Of a stretch of DNA of 35,292 bases, positions 25,247 to 33,518 are shown piece by piece. This DNA is from Verrucomicrobiota bacterium (lineage in GTDB: Bacteria; Verrucomicrobiota; Verrucomicrobiia; Opitutales; Opitutaceae), in contig CAUJJL010000046.1 of the NCBI GenBank assembly GCA_963205455.1, forward strand, positions 1 through 35,292, in the 5' to 3' direction. A model generated the notes under the pieces. That model had not been told where the DNA came from. It ran no database searches and was given only the letters and a program-made list of their open reading frames with translations. A program made the translations under genes and the position numbers. Each line of letters begins with the position of its first letter. Within the stretch, counting starts at the first letter, position 1.

Positions 25247-26469
25247 GTGTCGATGGATGCAGCACCCGAGGGGATGCGTTTCGATTGGATCAGCAATCGC
25301 GCTGCCAGGCGCCTCTCCGATTCGCTCAGGCTGGTCCGGGAAACAAGGGATCGCGGAAGGCGGACATTCCGATTGAGCCAGGCTTGGGCCGCGTTGTGGT
25401 GTTGGATCGCACTTCGGAAGGCCTGAAGATGGCCATCGATGAAGGATTGGATCGAGTAGCGGCGGATGCGATCTGCGCCAGCCTTTTTAAGGCGTTCGCG
25501 CAGCACCTCATCACGGCTGATGCGCTCGATGGCGGAAGCGATCGATGTTTCGCTTTCTGCGTCAAAATAGAGTGCCGCGTCGCCCGCAACCTCCGGCTGA
25601 CTTGTGTTGCGAGCGCAGGTGATCGGACAGCCGACCTGCATCGCTTCGATGAGGGGGATGCCAAACCCCTCGAAAAGCGACGGGAACACCAATGCACGCG
25701 CATTCCGGTAGAGCCAGGAGATTTCAGGACGAGTCAGGCGACCAAGGTGCGCAATGCGATCCCTGCAATGGGAATCTTCGATCCACCGCTGCCATTGTGT
25801 CCCATGATCGAGAAGGCTCCCTGTACAGACGAGCCTGAGATCCGGATCCCCCGCGCAGGCCCTTGCCATCGCATCGATGAGTCTGGCATGGTTCTTGTGT
25901 TTCCAGAGGTTCGCCGGATAGAGGAGGTAGGGACGGTCGCCAAAGGGAAACTGCGCCGGCCTCTGGGGGAGCGGCAACTCGTCAGGCACATGGTGGACGA
26001 CATGACACTTGCTCGCGCTTATCCTCGCGAGCGAGACTGCCATGGCTTTGGTGAATTGCGACACGGTGATGACACCGTCCGCCATGCGGAGCGACCAGTC
26101 ATAGTGGAAGAATCGCTCGGCCTTTTCCGCTTCAGTAAAATGCTCCGGAAAGAACCGCTCCTGCATGTCGTGAAACGTCAGGACGGAGGGTTTGGGAAAC
26201 GGGCGGGGCCAGAGGGTGCCGAACGGACAGAAATAGACGTCGATGTCCTGGCTATGCGCAAGGGCATCCTCCTGGGTGCGCATCCTGATCTCGTGACGCC
26301 GGGTTGCTGGAGGAAGCGTACCGAGAAGTGCGTCATTGTGATCAAAGGAGAAGAGCACCATGGGGTGCTCAGGGGCATGCAGCGGCCAGAGGCGCAGCAG
26401 GGTGAGCGCATAGTTGGTGACGCCGCCGTTGTCAGGGGCGAGAAGATGAAGTCCGACACCGATCCTCAT
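25243..26469 (-). CDS. family 4 glycosyltransferase
   Basis: A GT-B fold transferase of 408 residues. The start MRIGVGLHLLAPDNGGV carries the Gly-rich acceptor loop; the C-terminal half has YPANLWKHKNHARLI and the retaining-transferase EX7E pattern in FPSLFEGFGIPLIEAM, followed by ITCARNTSQPEVAGDAALYFD. This is the mannosyl/rhamnosyl-like GT1_MtfB group common in O-antigen and capsule loci. The frame continues upstream to 26646 within the preceding gene, but that part has no homology, and ATG 26469 gives a 4-base overlap with the preceding stop. Donor sugar unknown. A 435-codon open frame on the other strand across this gene is a composition artefact. Confidence 0.9.
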   Translation of the reverse strand: MRIGVGLHLLAPDNGGVTNYALTLLRLWPLHAPEHPMVLFSFDHNDALLGTLPPATRRHEIRMRTQEDALAHSQDIDVYFCPFGTLWPRPFPKPSVLTFHDMQERFFPEHFTEAEKAERFFHYDWSLRMADGVITVSQFTKAMAVSLARISASKCHVVHHVPDELPLPQRPAQFPFGDRPYLLYPANLWKHKNHARLIDAMARACAGDPDLRLVCTGSLLDHGTQWQRWIEDSHCRDRIAHLGRLTRPEISWLYRNARALVFPSLFEGFGIPLIEAMQVGCPITCARNTSQPEVAGDAALYFDAESETSIASAIERISRDEVLRERLKKAGADRIRRYSIQSFIDGHLQAFRSAIQHHNAAQAWLNRNVRLPRSLVSRTSLSESERRLAARLLIQSKRIPSGAASIDT

Positions 26470-28796
26470 CGTCGAACGGGATTTGAGAAGTCCTGCAACG
26501 TGGCCAGGCAGGAAAGCCATGCTCCGCGAATCGGCCGCTTGGCGTCGAAGGCACTCAATGCCCTCGCTGCCGTGGCGTCGCTTCGGAGGTGAGCCGGAAG
26601 GCCGACATAGCGACGCTCGTGCCGCAGATATTTCTGCCAGTGCCACTCCAACGACGTTTCGACGATCAGGTAGTTGAGCCAGACGGCCGGCGCGTGCCTG
26701 CCGAGCCTGCCTCCGAAACGTTTCTGATGCTCCTGGTTGCCGCGATAGTCACTCCAGGTCTTCAGCCAAACCGTCTTCAGACTGAACGCGCACGTTCCAC
26801 CGATGGCTCTGAAGAAGAACCGGGCTCCCTCTCCATTTCGCCAGAAGTAACGCCACGTCCTGAGGGGTGTATTGCGCTGGTGGTCGTGATAGGCGACGAG
26901 CGAAGGTTCGTAACGCAGCCCGAGTCCGCGTGCAGCGATGCGGCGACACAGGTCCACGTCCTCGCCCACTGCGAGCTGGGGATCGAATCCACCGGCGTCG
27001 CGAAACACATCCGCGCGCACGATCATGGCAGCGCTATACAGCCAGTCGCAGTTCCGCGCCACCATGTCCTGCTGGCTCCAGAAGTTGGACAGATCGGTGA
27101 CACGCTCCCAGAAGCCGCCGCGGCGGCCGGGAAGGCGCGCTCCGATAACCGCTACTGTTGATCCTTCGGTTTCGATGCGATTGACGAGTGCGGCCGCGCA
27201 GGACAGGAAGTCGGCCGCCGGCTGGATGTCATCGTCGATGAAGACAAGCCACCGTCCGCGGGCGCGCGTGACTCCGGCATTGCGCGTTTGAGAAGGCGGA
27301 GCCTGGCTTGGAAGAATGACGCGTTGCAGCGTCATTCCACTGCACTGTCGTGGGATTGCTGAGTCTCCGGCTCCGGCAACCACAACCTCCCAGGCGACGC
27401 CCGGATCCACCTGGCTGACGAGGGCGTTGAGTGTCGGTCCGGCGCTTTCCGGCCGGCCCATGGGCACCACGACGGAGAGAACCGGCGACTCGCCTGGTGG
27501 CGGGGATTGCTCATCGTCACGTTCCGAAGCTCCCTGTTGTTTATTCAGCAAGGACTGGATAATTTGCAGTCGGGCAAAGCGGTCAGCATCGAGAAAGAGG
27601 ATTTCCCGCTGGAGGCGGGCGACAAGTGCCGCGCCACGACGATCCTCAGGCCATGCTGGAACAAAGGTCTGCGTTTTCCGATCGCTCGTTTTCATCAGGC
27701 TTTCGAATGCGCTCCACACGGCGTCAACCGGGATATCCGAAATGCAGGGATAATTTTCGAAGATGCAGTGCCATTGACAGCCCGCACACTCGGGCATGCC
27801 TTGGAGAATCTTTATCCGCCCCGACTGCGGATGGAACCGCTGCCTCTGACCGCCGCCAAAGATTCCGATCGCGGGTACATCCAGCAGGGCGGCGAGATGA
27901 ACATAGGCGGTATCATTGCAAATCACCGCAGAGCTTTGGAGGAAGAGGTTCGCCAGTTTGAGCAAATCGTCGGGTGCAAACGCGCGTATGTCCCTTCCGG
28001 GCGTTGTACGCATGGGACTGAGGAACGCCGCGTCACCGGGTCCTTCTGCATAGGTTACGGTCCAGCAGTCCGCTCGCAAGCGCTCCTCAAGCGCGATGAA
28101 CCGGTCCGAAGGCCAGGCACGCCAGATGGGGCCGCCAACGCCCGGCGCCAGGACCACATGTTTCCTCGTCGCGATCGGCTCATGTCGCCCAATCGTCAGC
28201 TCTGCAGGCGTGTCCCAGCGCGCCTGAGCCGAGAGCGGCAGTGCGTGGAGTAGCTCTCTCAAAAGAAGGGTCTCGGGCAATTCCGGATCAAACGAAACCT
28301 CCGTCGTAAAAAGAGGCGTGCATCCTGCAATCAGATCCCCCGCGGTGTTTACAGGAATCTGCCGGGCCTGGGTTGCGATCGCTCCAATTCGCAGGGGTGC
28401 GTGCGAGGCGGCGACCGTAGCCTCCGCGACCCAGGTGCGATTGCCTACGGCAGCAACGGCGGCGTCCCAGCGCTGAGAGCGAAGAAAAGTCCGCCACCAC
28501 TCAAGGCGCTTTTCGATCTCGGGTGACCAATCGGCGAACGGAATCAGCGGAAACGGAACGATGATAAGCCCGCTACGGTGCAGGCTTGCGAACCGAACGG
28601 CCTCTGCCTCGGGAGTCGATGACAAGTCCGGTTTGAAAGAGGACGCTCCGGCGAACAAGGGGGCGACATTCTCCATTCCCTCCCGTACGTGCCATACGAC
28701 AAGTGCATCGGGATTCGCGATCGCCACCGCCTGCAGGAGCGGTGCGATGATGAGCTGATCACCCAGCGAGTCCGGCTTTGAGACGAGAATACGCAT
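26466..28796 (-). CDS. GT9-GT2 bifunctional glycosyltransferase fusion
   Basis: One 776-residue chain carries two glycosyltransferases. Residues 1 to about 365 are a GT9 (heptosyltransferase-like, GT-B) domain: MRILVSKPDSLGDQLI, APGVGGPIWRAWP (218-230), ICNDTAYVHLAALLDVPAIGI cut at 292-312, and a Cys cluster (Cys337, 340, 344, 351). After a Lys/Gln/Pro-rich linker (about 400-437), residues 438 to about 650 form a GT2 domain with SVVVPMGRPES, SQTRNAGVTRARG and the DxD-type FIDDD (519-523), plus GEDVDLCRRIAARGL. About 120 residues at the C-terminus are basic with aromatic residues. The gene starts 38 bases inside the preceding methyltransferase gene. The two activities probably add consecutive sugars, an inference from fusion logic. 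Confidence 0.9.
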   Translation of the reverse strand: MRILVSKPDSLGDQLIIAPLLQAVAIANPDALVVWHVREGMENVAPLFAGASSFKPDLSSTPEAEAVRFASLHRSGLIIVPFPLIPFADWSPEIEKRLEWWRTFLRSQRWDAAVAAVGNRTWVAEATVAASHAPLRIGAIATQARQIPVNTAGDLIAGCTPLFTTEVSFDPELPETLLLRELLHALPLSAQARWDTPAELTIGRHEPIATRKHVVLAPGVGGPIWRAWPSDRFIALEERLRADCWTVTYAEGPGDAAFLSPMRTTPGRDIRAFAPDDLLKLANLFLQSSAVICNDTAYVHLAALLDVPAIGIFGGGQRQRFHPQSGRIKILQGMPECAGCQWHCIFENYPCISDIPVDAVWSAFESLMKTSDRKTQTFVPAWPEDRRGAALVARLQREILFLDADRFARLQIIQSLLNKQQGASERDDEQSPPPGESPVLSVVVPMGRPESAGPTLNALVSQVDPGVAWEVVVAGAGDSAIPRQCSGMTLQRVILPSQAPPSQTRNAGVTRARGRWLVFIDDDIQPAADFLSCAAALVNRIETEGSTVAVIGARLPGRRGGFWERVTDLSNFWSQQDMVARNCDWLYSAAMIVRADVFRDAGGFDPQLAVGEDVDLCRRIAARGLGLRYEPSLVAYHDHQRNTPLRTWRYFWRNGEGARFFFRAIGGTCAFSLKTVWLKTWSDYRGNQEHQKRFGGRLGRHAPAVWLNYLIVETSLEWHWQKYLRHERRYVGLPAHLRSDATAARALSAFDAKRPIRGAWLSCLATLQDFSNPVRR

Positions 28797-30345
28797 TGCG
28801 CAGGCGCTGGAAGGGTCCGGGTTGCTTTGCTGCCTTGTGGAAGACAGCAGCTCCGGTGACGTAGTTGTGGTGGGAGGCCGTAAGGCGATGCCAGGAGAGG
28901 AAGGGCCCCAGGTCCTCCTCGTTCCATTCGAGGGCGTGCGCCGGGTGAAGCTGGGGGTGTTTCACGAAGAGGTCCTCAAATTCCGCACGGGTGAGTGCGC
29001 GGCCATTCCATTCGGGATAGGTCATGCCGAGTGCGGGTTCGGCGATATCAAAGGACATCGCGAAGACACCGCCCGGCTTGAGCACACGGGCAACCTCAGA
29101 TATCGCGCGATTCTTGTCAGGCTGGTGTTCAATGACCGAGAGGCTTGTGACGACGTCGATGCTCGCTGAAGGCGCGGGAAGGCCTGAATCCGAGACAATC
29201 GCCCATGTGACGTTAGGGTTCTTGAGCTCCCGCTTCACGAATTCCCAATGGCCAACGTAGTTGGAGCTTGTTTCGATCAGAGTGACTTCCGCTCCCTTCA
29301 TGGCGAGCCACCAGGGAAGGGGAGACAGTTCACTGCCAATGTCGATCAGGCGGGTCCCTCGCCAGGTTATCCGATCCAATCCTCCGTACCAGAGTGCCGG
29401 ATATTCCCAGATCTTTGACCAGGTGGAGAACTCACGCAACCCAAGTGGGCGCGCGAAGGCATTCAATTCATCCATGAACGATCGCCATGGGAGAGAAAAC
29501 ATCTCCGGAAGATTGGCGAGCAGGCGATGACTGCGCGCACGGCGGGGCTGTTTTCGAGCGACAACGAACTCATGCGCGCGAATCCACGCCTGATCATTTG
29601 CGATCACTTCGAAACCTGTCACTGCAAGAAGGAATTCGATCGAGTGCCGTGTGAAAATAAAGGAGTGTTCCCACGGATCGTAGACCTTCGGAGTGATGTG
29701 ACCAAAATCAGCTTCCCCGGGAATCACCAACGGCAACTGAAGAAACAGAGTGCCTTGAGGCCGAAGCACGTTGCATGCGGCATTCAGGAATGCCACGGGG
29801 TCGAGAGCGTGCTCAAGGACGTCACAGGCGACAAACAGATCGCATTCGGGAACAGTTGTGCCGGGCCAGACTCCGCCTAGCACCTCGAGTCCCGTTGTTT
29901 CATGAACTGCGGCCGCGGTTGCGGGATCGGGTTCCACTCCGAAAGTTTTCCAGCCCTGATCTCGCAGACGGCAGAGCAGCGATCCTTCCGCGCAACCGAT
30001 TTCAACGGCGGTGCGGGGAGATTCCTTCTTGGCGTGCCGGTCGATCGCACCAAGCCAGAGCGCAACCCTTCCGTCCCTCGCAAATATGTCCCGACGCTCG
30101 TTCAGCTTCGGGTGGGCTTTCTGCTGCTGGCGCGAATGCCAGTAGCGTTCCATGCTGTAAAAGTCTGCAACGTGCGCGGGCTTAAGCCGTTGTCGGGCGA
30201 CATGCGTACCACACCGCTCGCACACGAAGTAATCGTCGCTGCAGGGGCTGGGTCCGGAGGATCGTCCGCCGCACCAGCAGAGTGAGACGGGTGAAAACCA
30301 CTCGGACGGTGCGGGAGGTGCTGCCTGCATTTCAATGGAGACCAT
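28759..30345 (-). CDS. tandem SAM methyltransferase with N-terminal CxC/CxxC motif
   Basis: The 528-residue protein joins two class I methyltransferase domains. Near the N-terminus Cys23, Cys25, Cys42 and Cys45 form a CxC...CxxC pattern that looks like a small zinc site, as in C-methyltransferases of deoxysugar pathways. Domain one (about 65-265) has motif I VEIGCAEG (114-121) and VACDVLEHALDP. Domain two (about 300-510) has DIGSELSPL (335-343), a divergent motif I lacking the usual GxGxG, and SVIEHQPD with RVLKPGGVFAM. Both probably act on sugars or glycans in this operon; whether the second one still binds SAM is uncertain. It begins 3 bases after the sulfotransferase gene and overlaps the GT9-GT2 gene by 38 bases. 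Confidence 0.87.
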   Translation of the reverse strand: MVSIEMQAAPPAPSEWFSPVSLCWCGGRSSGPSPCSDDYFVCERCGTHVARQRLKPAHVADFYSMERYWHSRQQQKAHPKLNERRDIFARDGRVALWLGAIDRHAKKESPRTAVEIGCAEGSLLCRLRDQGWKTFGVEPDPATAAAVHETTGLEVLGGVWPGTTVPECDLFVACDVLEHALDPVAFLNAACNVLRPQGTLFLQLPLVIPGEADFGHITPKVYDPWEHSFIFTRHSIEFLLAVTGFEVIANDQAWIRAHEFVVARKQPRRARSHRLLANLPEMFSLPWRSFMDELNAFARPLGLREFSTWSKIWEYPALWYGGLDRITWRGTRLIDIGSELSPLPWWLAMKGAEVTLIETSSNYVGHWEFVKRELKNPNVTWAIVSDSGLPAPSASIDVVTSLSVIEHQPDKNRAISEVARVLKPGGVFAMSFDIAEPALGMTYPEWNGRALTRAEFEDLFVKHPQLHPAHALEWNEEDLGPFLSWHRLTASHHNYVTGAAVFHKAAKQPGPFQRLRNAYSRLKAGLAG

Positions 30346-30348
30346 GGT

Positions 30349-31125
30349 CTAGACGGCATCCGGATAGCCGAAGCGCGCGAAGTTTCCGGGGCAGACCGCC
30401 TCCACATGTCCTTTCCAAACGGAATCCGTCACCCAGTGCGCATTGTCGCCGACACGATAGAAACTGCGCGGCCCGGAGCGTGTCATGCGATCGAACCGGG
30501 TCCATTCGAAGACAAATTCAGGGGACAGCTTGGGACGGACGCCCACGAATTCAACGGTGCGTTTGAGCGTGGCCGAATCGTTCTTCAAATCCTCAAACCG
30601 AATGAGGTGCACCTTGTCGGGATGGACACGCAGAAGTTCCATCGCCTGGTCATAAAATGCGGTGTACTGTGCATAGGCGTCGCGCATCCAGCTCCTGACA
30701 TCGCCGATCTGCGCGCCCCAGCGCTCCGTGGCAGTGTGGTACCAACTGTAGATGGTCGGATGGGGATTTCGGATGAGAATGATGAGCGGGTTTGCCCCCA
30801 TCACCGGACCGCCGTGCAGGCCCTGTGCGGAGGCGTTGATGTAGACGGGCTGAAAAGGGACGCCCTCTTCGCGGAGCTTCATCGCATAGATCGCCAGAGG
30901 ATTCAGTTCCTCGCTTCGCTGTCTGGCTTCCTGATTTTCCACGTGCTCGTTGGGGAAAAACACGAGGTCGAAAAGTCCTGTGAAGGCGGTCCAAAGAAAA
31001 TGGCTGCCCGTTCTTGGAAATGCGAAGTAGTCCACCCGCTTTGCGAGGGTGCTTCCGAAATAGTAGCCGTCAGGATGCATCAGAAGTGTGCTTTCCGGTT
31101 TGGACGGTGAAGGGAGGGATGACAA
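30349..31125 (-). CDS. PAPS-dependent sulfotransferase
   Basis: The 258-residue protein shows the two PAPS-binding elements of the sulfotransferase family. The 5'-phosphosulfate loop is FPRTGSHFLW (36-45), with Arg-Thr-Gly-Ser in place of the more common Lys-Ser-Gly-Thr. The 3'-phosphate site is LIRNPHPTIYSWY (117-129), with Arg119 and Ser127 at the expected spacing of eight. RFEDLKND further on matches the third conserved block. It should move sulfate from PAPS to a hydroxyl of the glycan made by this operon. No PAPS synthesis gene is in the window. The gene follows wzm with no spacer at all and precedes the tandem methyltransferase by 3 bases, so it belongs to the operon. Confidence 0.87.
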   Translation of the reverse strand: MSSLPSPSKPESTLLMHPDGYYFGSTLAKRVDYFAFPRTGSHFLWTAFTGLFDLVFFPNEHVENQEARQRSEELNPLAIYAMKLREEGVPFQPVYINASAQGLHGGPVMGANPLIILIRNPHPTIYSWYHTATERWGAQIGDVRSWMRDAYAQYTAFYDQAMELLRVHPDKVHLIRFEDLKNDSATLKRTVEFVGVRPKLSPEFVFEWTRFDRMTRSGPRSFYRVGDNAHWVTDSVWKGHVEAVCPGNFARFGYPDAV

Positions 31126-31944
31126 TCATAGTACGTCTGCGAAGGCGGGGCGGGTCTTGCGGAAAACCCAGAAGCCGGTCAGCAGGGAAACGATCGCAAA
31201 AAGGTAGATGAAGAGCATCGCCCGGATTGTCGGCGGCTCGCCCCAGAATACGGTCTTTCGGGCGACATCGATGATCTGAAGGAGCGGATTGAACTTCAGG
31301 AACTGCCAGACGGAAGGAGGAATCCTAGAGGGTGAGAAGAAAATGGCGCTGGCCCACATCAGGACAAGTGCCGCGAAGGTGACGAGTTGCTGCAAATCAC
31401 GCAGGAACACGCCGAGAGCCGCCAGCAGCCAGCATACGCCGAGGGACATCATGATCATCGGCAGGACGACTGCAGGGAGCCACAACGCAGTCCAGGCAAT
31501 AGGGATGCCTGCGATGAATGCACCGGTGAAGAACAGGATGAGGATGACGAGAAAGTGAAACACAGCCGCTCCCACGGTCGCCGCGGGAAGGATTTCGAGC
31601 GGAAAAACGACCTTCTTCACGAAGTTGGGATTCGTCACGATCAATGCCGGGGCGGGGGCAAACGAATCGACGAAAAGGTGATAGAAGGACAGACCGAGAA
31701 ATATGGTGAACGCGTAGACCATGGGCCCGTCACCAGGGCGATTCGAAAAGTGCCCGGGAAAGATGACGCTGAACACAAAGGTGTAGATGACCAGCATCAG
31801 GAGCGGATTGAGAATCGACCACCCAAAACCCAGCAGGCTGCCCTTGTGACGGCCCTCAATCTGGCGTTTTGTGAACTGCCAGAGAAGGTGGCGGTACTTC
31901 CACATCGCGTTCCATGAATCCGGTGAGGCAGGTTTGGCGAGCAT
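31126..31944 (-). CDS. ABC-2 type polysaccharide export permease (Wzm/KpsM family)
   Basis: A 272-residue inner-membrane protein with about six hydrophobic segments. It shows the Wzm/TagG signature: an amphipathic N-terminus WKYRHLLWQFTKRQIEGRHKGSLLG leading into the first helix (WQFTKRQIE is at about 21-29), then GFGWSILNPLLMLVIY, VTNPNFVKKVVFPLEILP and FFSPSRIPPSVWQFLKFNPL. Such permeases pair with a Wzt ATPase to flip lipid-linked O-antigen, capsule or similar glycans to the periplasm. The Wzt gene, normally next to it, is absent from this window. It is the first gene of the operon. ATG 31944 is preferred to an in-frame TTG at 31959; neither has a Shine-Dalgarno sequence. Confidence 0.9.
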   Translation of the reverse strand: MLAKPASPDSWNAMWKYRHLLWQFTKRQIEGRHKGSLLGFGWSILNPLLMLVIYTFVFSVIFPGHFSNRPGDGPMVYAFTIFLGLSFYHLFVDSFAPAPALIVTNPNFVKKVVFPLEILPAATVGAAVFHFLVILILFFTGAFIAGIPIAWTALWLPAVVLPMIMMSLGVCWLLAALGVFLRDLQQLVTFAALVLMWASAIFFSPSRIPPSVWQFLKFNPLLQIIDVARKTVFWGEPPTIRAMLFIYLFAIVSLLTGFWVFRKTRPAFADVL

Positions 31945-32040
31945 AGTGGCGCACAGCAATGTGGCGTCAGGCCGACGAATGCCAAGCCGGTCTTCTCACG
32001 GCTTCCGAACCTGGCCAGTCGCAGCTCGGAGCGCCAGGCG

Positions 32041-32046
32041 ATATTA
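32041..32046 (-). promoter_or_regulatory. possible -10 box for the polysaccharide operon
   Basis: On the minus strand TAATAT stands 97 bases before the wzm start and just after the end of the LEPR-like gene. No good -35 hexamer is found at 16-18 bases. The roughly 90-base leader that would follow contains a 6-base-pair hairpin (AAGCCG 31984-31989 with CGGCTT 31999-32004). Weak evidence, based on one element. Confidence 0.25.
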
Positions 32047-32072
32047 CACGGCATCCGCTCCGTTCAGTCTTG

Positions 32073-33518
32073 CTAACTACCTAGCTTGTTTTGCTGGGGG
32101 TTGCGGACAGACTTGGGGTCAACCAGGAGAACGCCTGTACGTTCACCGGGGACAATCTCCTGGCTCAGTTGATCAATGACGTAGCTCTTCAGATTGACCG
32201 CACGATCCATGAAGAGAGAGATGACGTTAAGAAGATTGAATTTCGGCGCTTCCGCCGGGGCGTCGGGATCAACGGTGACGTGTACGCCGTGGTTGGTCTG
32301 AGAATCTCCCTGGGCGCCCTCGGAAAGAATCAGAGGGGCGTTGTTCAGGATGTGCGGCGCCTCAGCGCCCGGCAAGTTTGTGTGGGCGAACGATTCTGCC
32401 TGGGCAAGTTCGTTGCCAAGGTCTTCGACAGTGACTGCAATAGGCGCCTTAGCCTCAGCCACAGGCAGCACGGCGTGTGTGTCGAGGTGGGTGACTCCCG
32501 AATCAACGAGGAGGTTGCGGCGCATGGATTCCGGAATCGGAAGCTCATTGGATGCACCGGCGTGATTATCAAGCTGCGCGTGTCTGAGCTCGGCCACCAC
32601 CCGGGTCACGGTTCCGATATCGAGCCCCGTGGCTTCGAATCCGCCCACCTTGTTGAACAGGACCTCAAGGCGATCCAGATATGACCGGAGGTCGACCTCC
32701 ACTGAAAGCGGGGGAATCTCAGGATGGCTGGGCTCAGGTGAATGGTCGCCGCTGCTTCCCTGTCCACCGGTAACCGGATCCACAGGTGTGACCGTCGAGC
32801 CCGGGGAGCTTGGTTCGGTCGGGTTTGCAGGCTCCGGGGTTCCTGGGGATGCGGCCTCAATGGTGACATTGCGCGTTCCAAGCCGAATCTGTGAAGAGAT
32901 GTTGTCAAAGCCTGAGAGGCCTTTCCATGATCTCGGATCAAGCGGATCCCAGGAAGACGGAGTGATCGGGAGCGCGACCACCATCCGGTCGTTGATCATG
33001 CTGACCAGATTCAGGGACTTGCTCTGCGTCTCGAGGACCAACGCGTTCAGCTTCAGCACGACTGAGGTGCCACCCAAATCATTGATCTTTGCGTCGACCT
33101 TGTCTCCCGCCAGCAGCAGGTCCCCGTGGACGGAGTTGAGAGAGACTTTGTCAACGTTTGAGGCAATCAGACCCCCTCCCCAAATGTCAATTTGCGGTGC
33201 TTCCAGTGCACGCACGTCCGTAACGTACAGATTGTAAAGGACATCCTTGCCTTCGAAATGGACGCTATCGAACGCCGATATATCGATGCTGGTGACTGTC
33301 GCAGGGAGCTTGTCGAAGTTGATGGTGAGGTCGATATTCGCCGAACCGTGAAGCACCAAGCGGTTGGGAATCTTTGGATCAAAGGAGGCGTTGATGGGGC
33401 CTGATGCATCAATCGCCTGAGCGACAAGATCGAATTCGGGAATGGGCAAGGCCAGTCCCGCAAAAAGCGCGCGCGCCTCAAGAACTTCCAATGACAGCGA
33501 TTTTTTGGCCGGACGCAT
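32073..33518 (-). CDS. LEPR-XLL-like surface protein
   Basis: The first 20 residues, basic then LSLEVLEARALFAG (8-21), resemble the LEPR-XLL motif (LE-P-R-x-L-L) found at the N-terminus of many large exported proteins in Planctomycetes, Verrucomicrobia and some Proteobacteria; here Pro is Ala and the last Leu is Phe. Residues about 25-220 are rich in short beta strands with regularly placed Asp, Asn and hydrophobic residues (VLHGSANIDLTINF, VTSIDISAFDSVHFEG), suggesting a solenoid. A Pro/Ser/Thr/Gly linker (about 225-275) and an acidic C-terminal half (to 481) follow. I recognise no enzyme motif; a cell-surface or matrix role is inferred from the motif only. ATG 33518 is preferred; an in-frame TTG at 33551 is possible. 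It sits directly upstream of the exopolysaccharide operon on the same strand. Confidence 0.7.
   Translation of the reverse strand: MRPAKKSLSLEVLEARALFAGLALPIPEFDLVAQAIDASGPINASFDPKIPNRLVLHGSANIDLTINFDKLPATVTSIDISAFDSVHFEGKDVLYNLYVTDVRALEAPQIDIWGGGLIASNVDKVSLNSVHGDLLLAGDKVDAKINDLGGTSVVLKLNALVLETQSKSLNLVSMINDRMVVALPITPSSWDPLDPRSWKGLSGFDNISSQIRLGTRNVTIEAASPGTPEPANPTEPSSPGSTVTPVDPVTGGQGSSGDHSPEPSHPEIPPLSVEVDLRSYLDRLEVLFNKVGGFEATGLDIGTVTRVVAELRHAQLDNHAGASNELPIPESMRRNLLVDSGVTHLDTHAVLPVAEAKAPIAVTVEDLGNELAQAESFAHTNLPGAEAPHILNNAPLILSEGAQGDSQTNHGVHVTVDPDAPAEAPKFNLLNVISLFMDRAVNLKSYVIDQLSQEIVPGERTGVLLVDPKSVRNPQQNKLGS

Noticed and set aside
25285..26592. 435-codon open frame on the plus strand
   Set aside because: It is fully antisense to the GT4 gene, whose frame has clear family motifs; the antisense product has no recognisable domain. 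Long antisense frames are common in high-GC DNA.
31984..32004. Terminator between the LEPR-like gene and the polysaccharide operon
   Set aside because: The hairpin has only six pairs and no T run on either strand.
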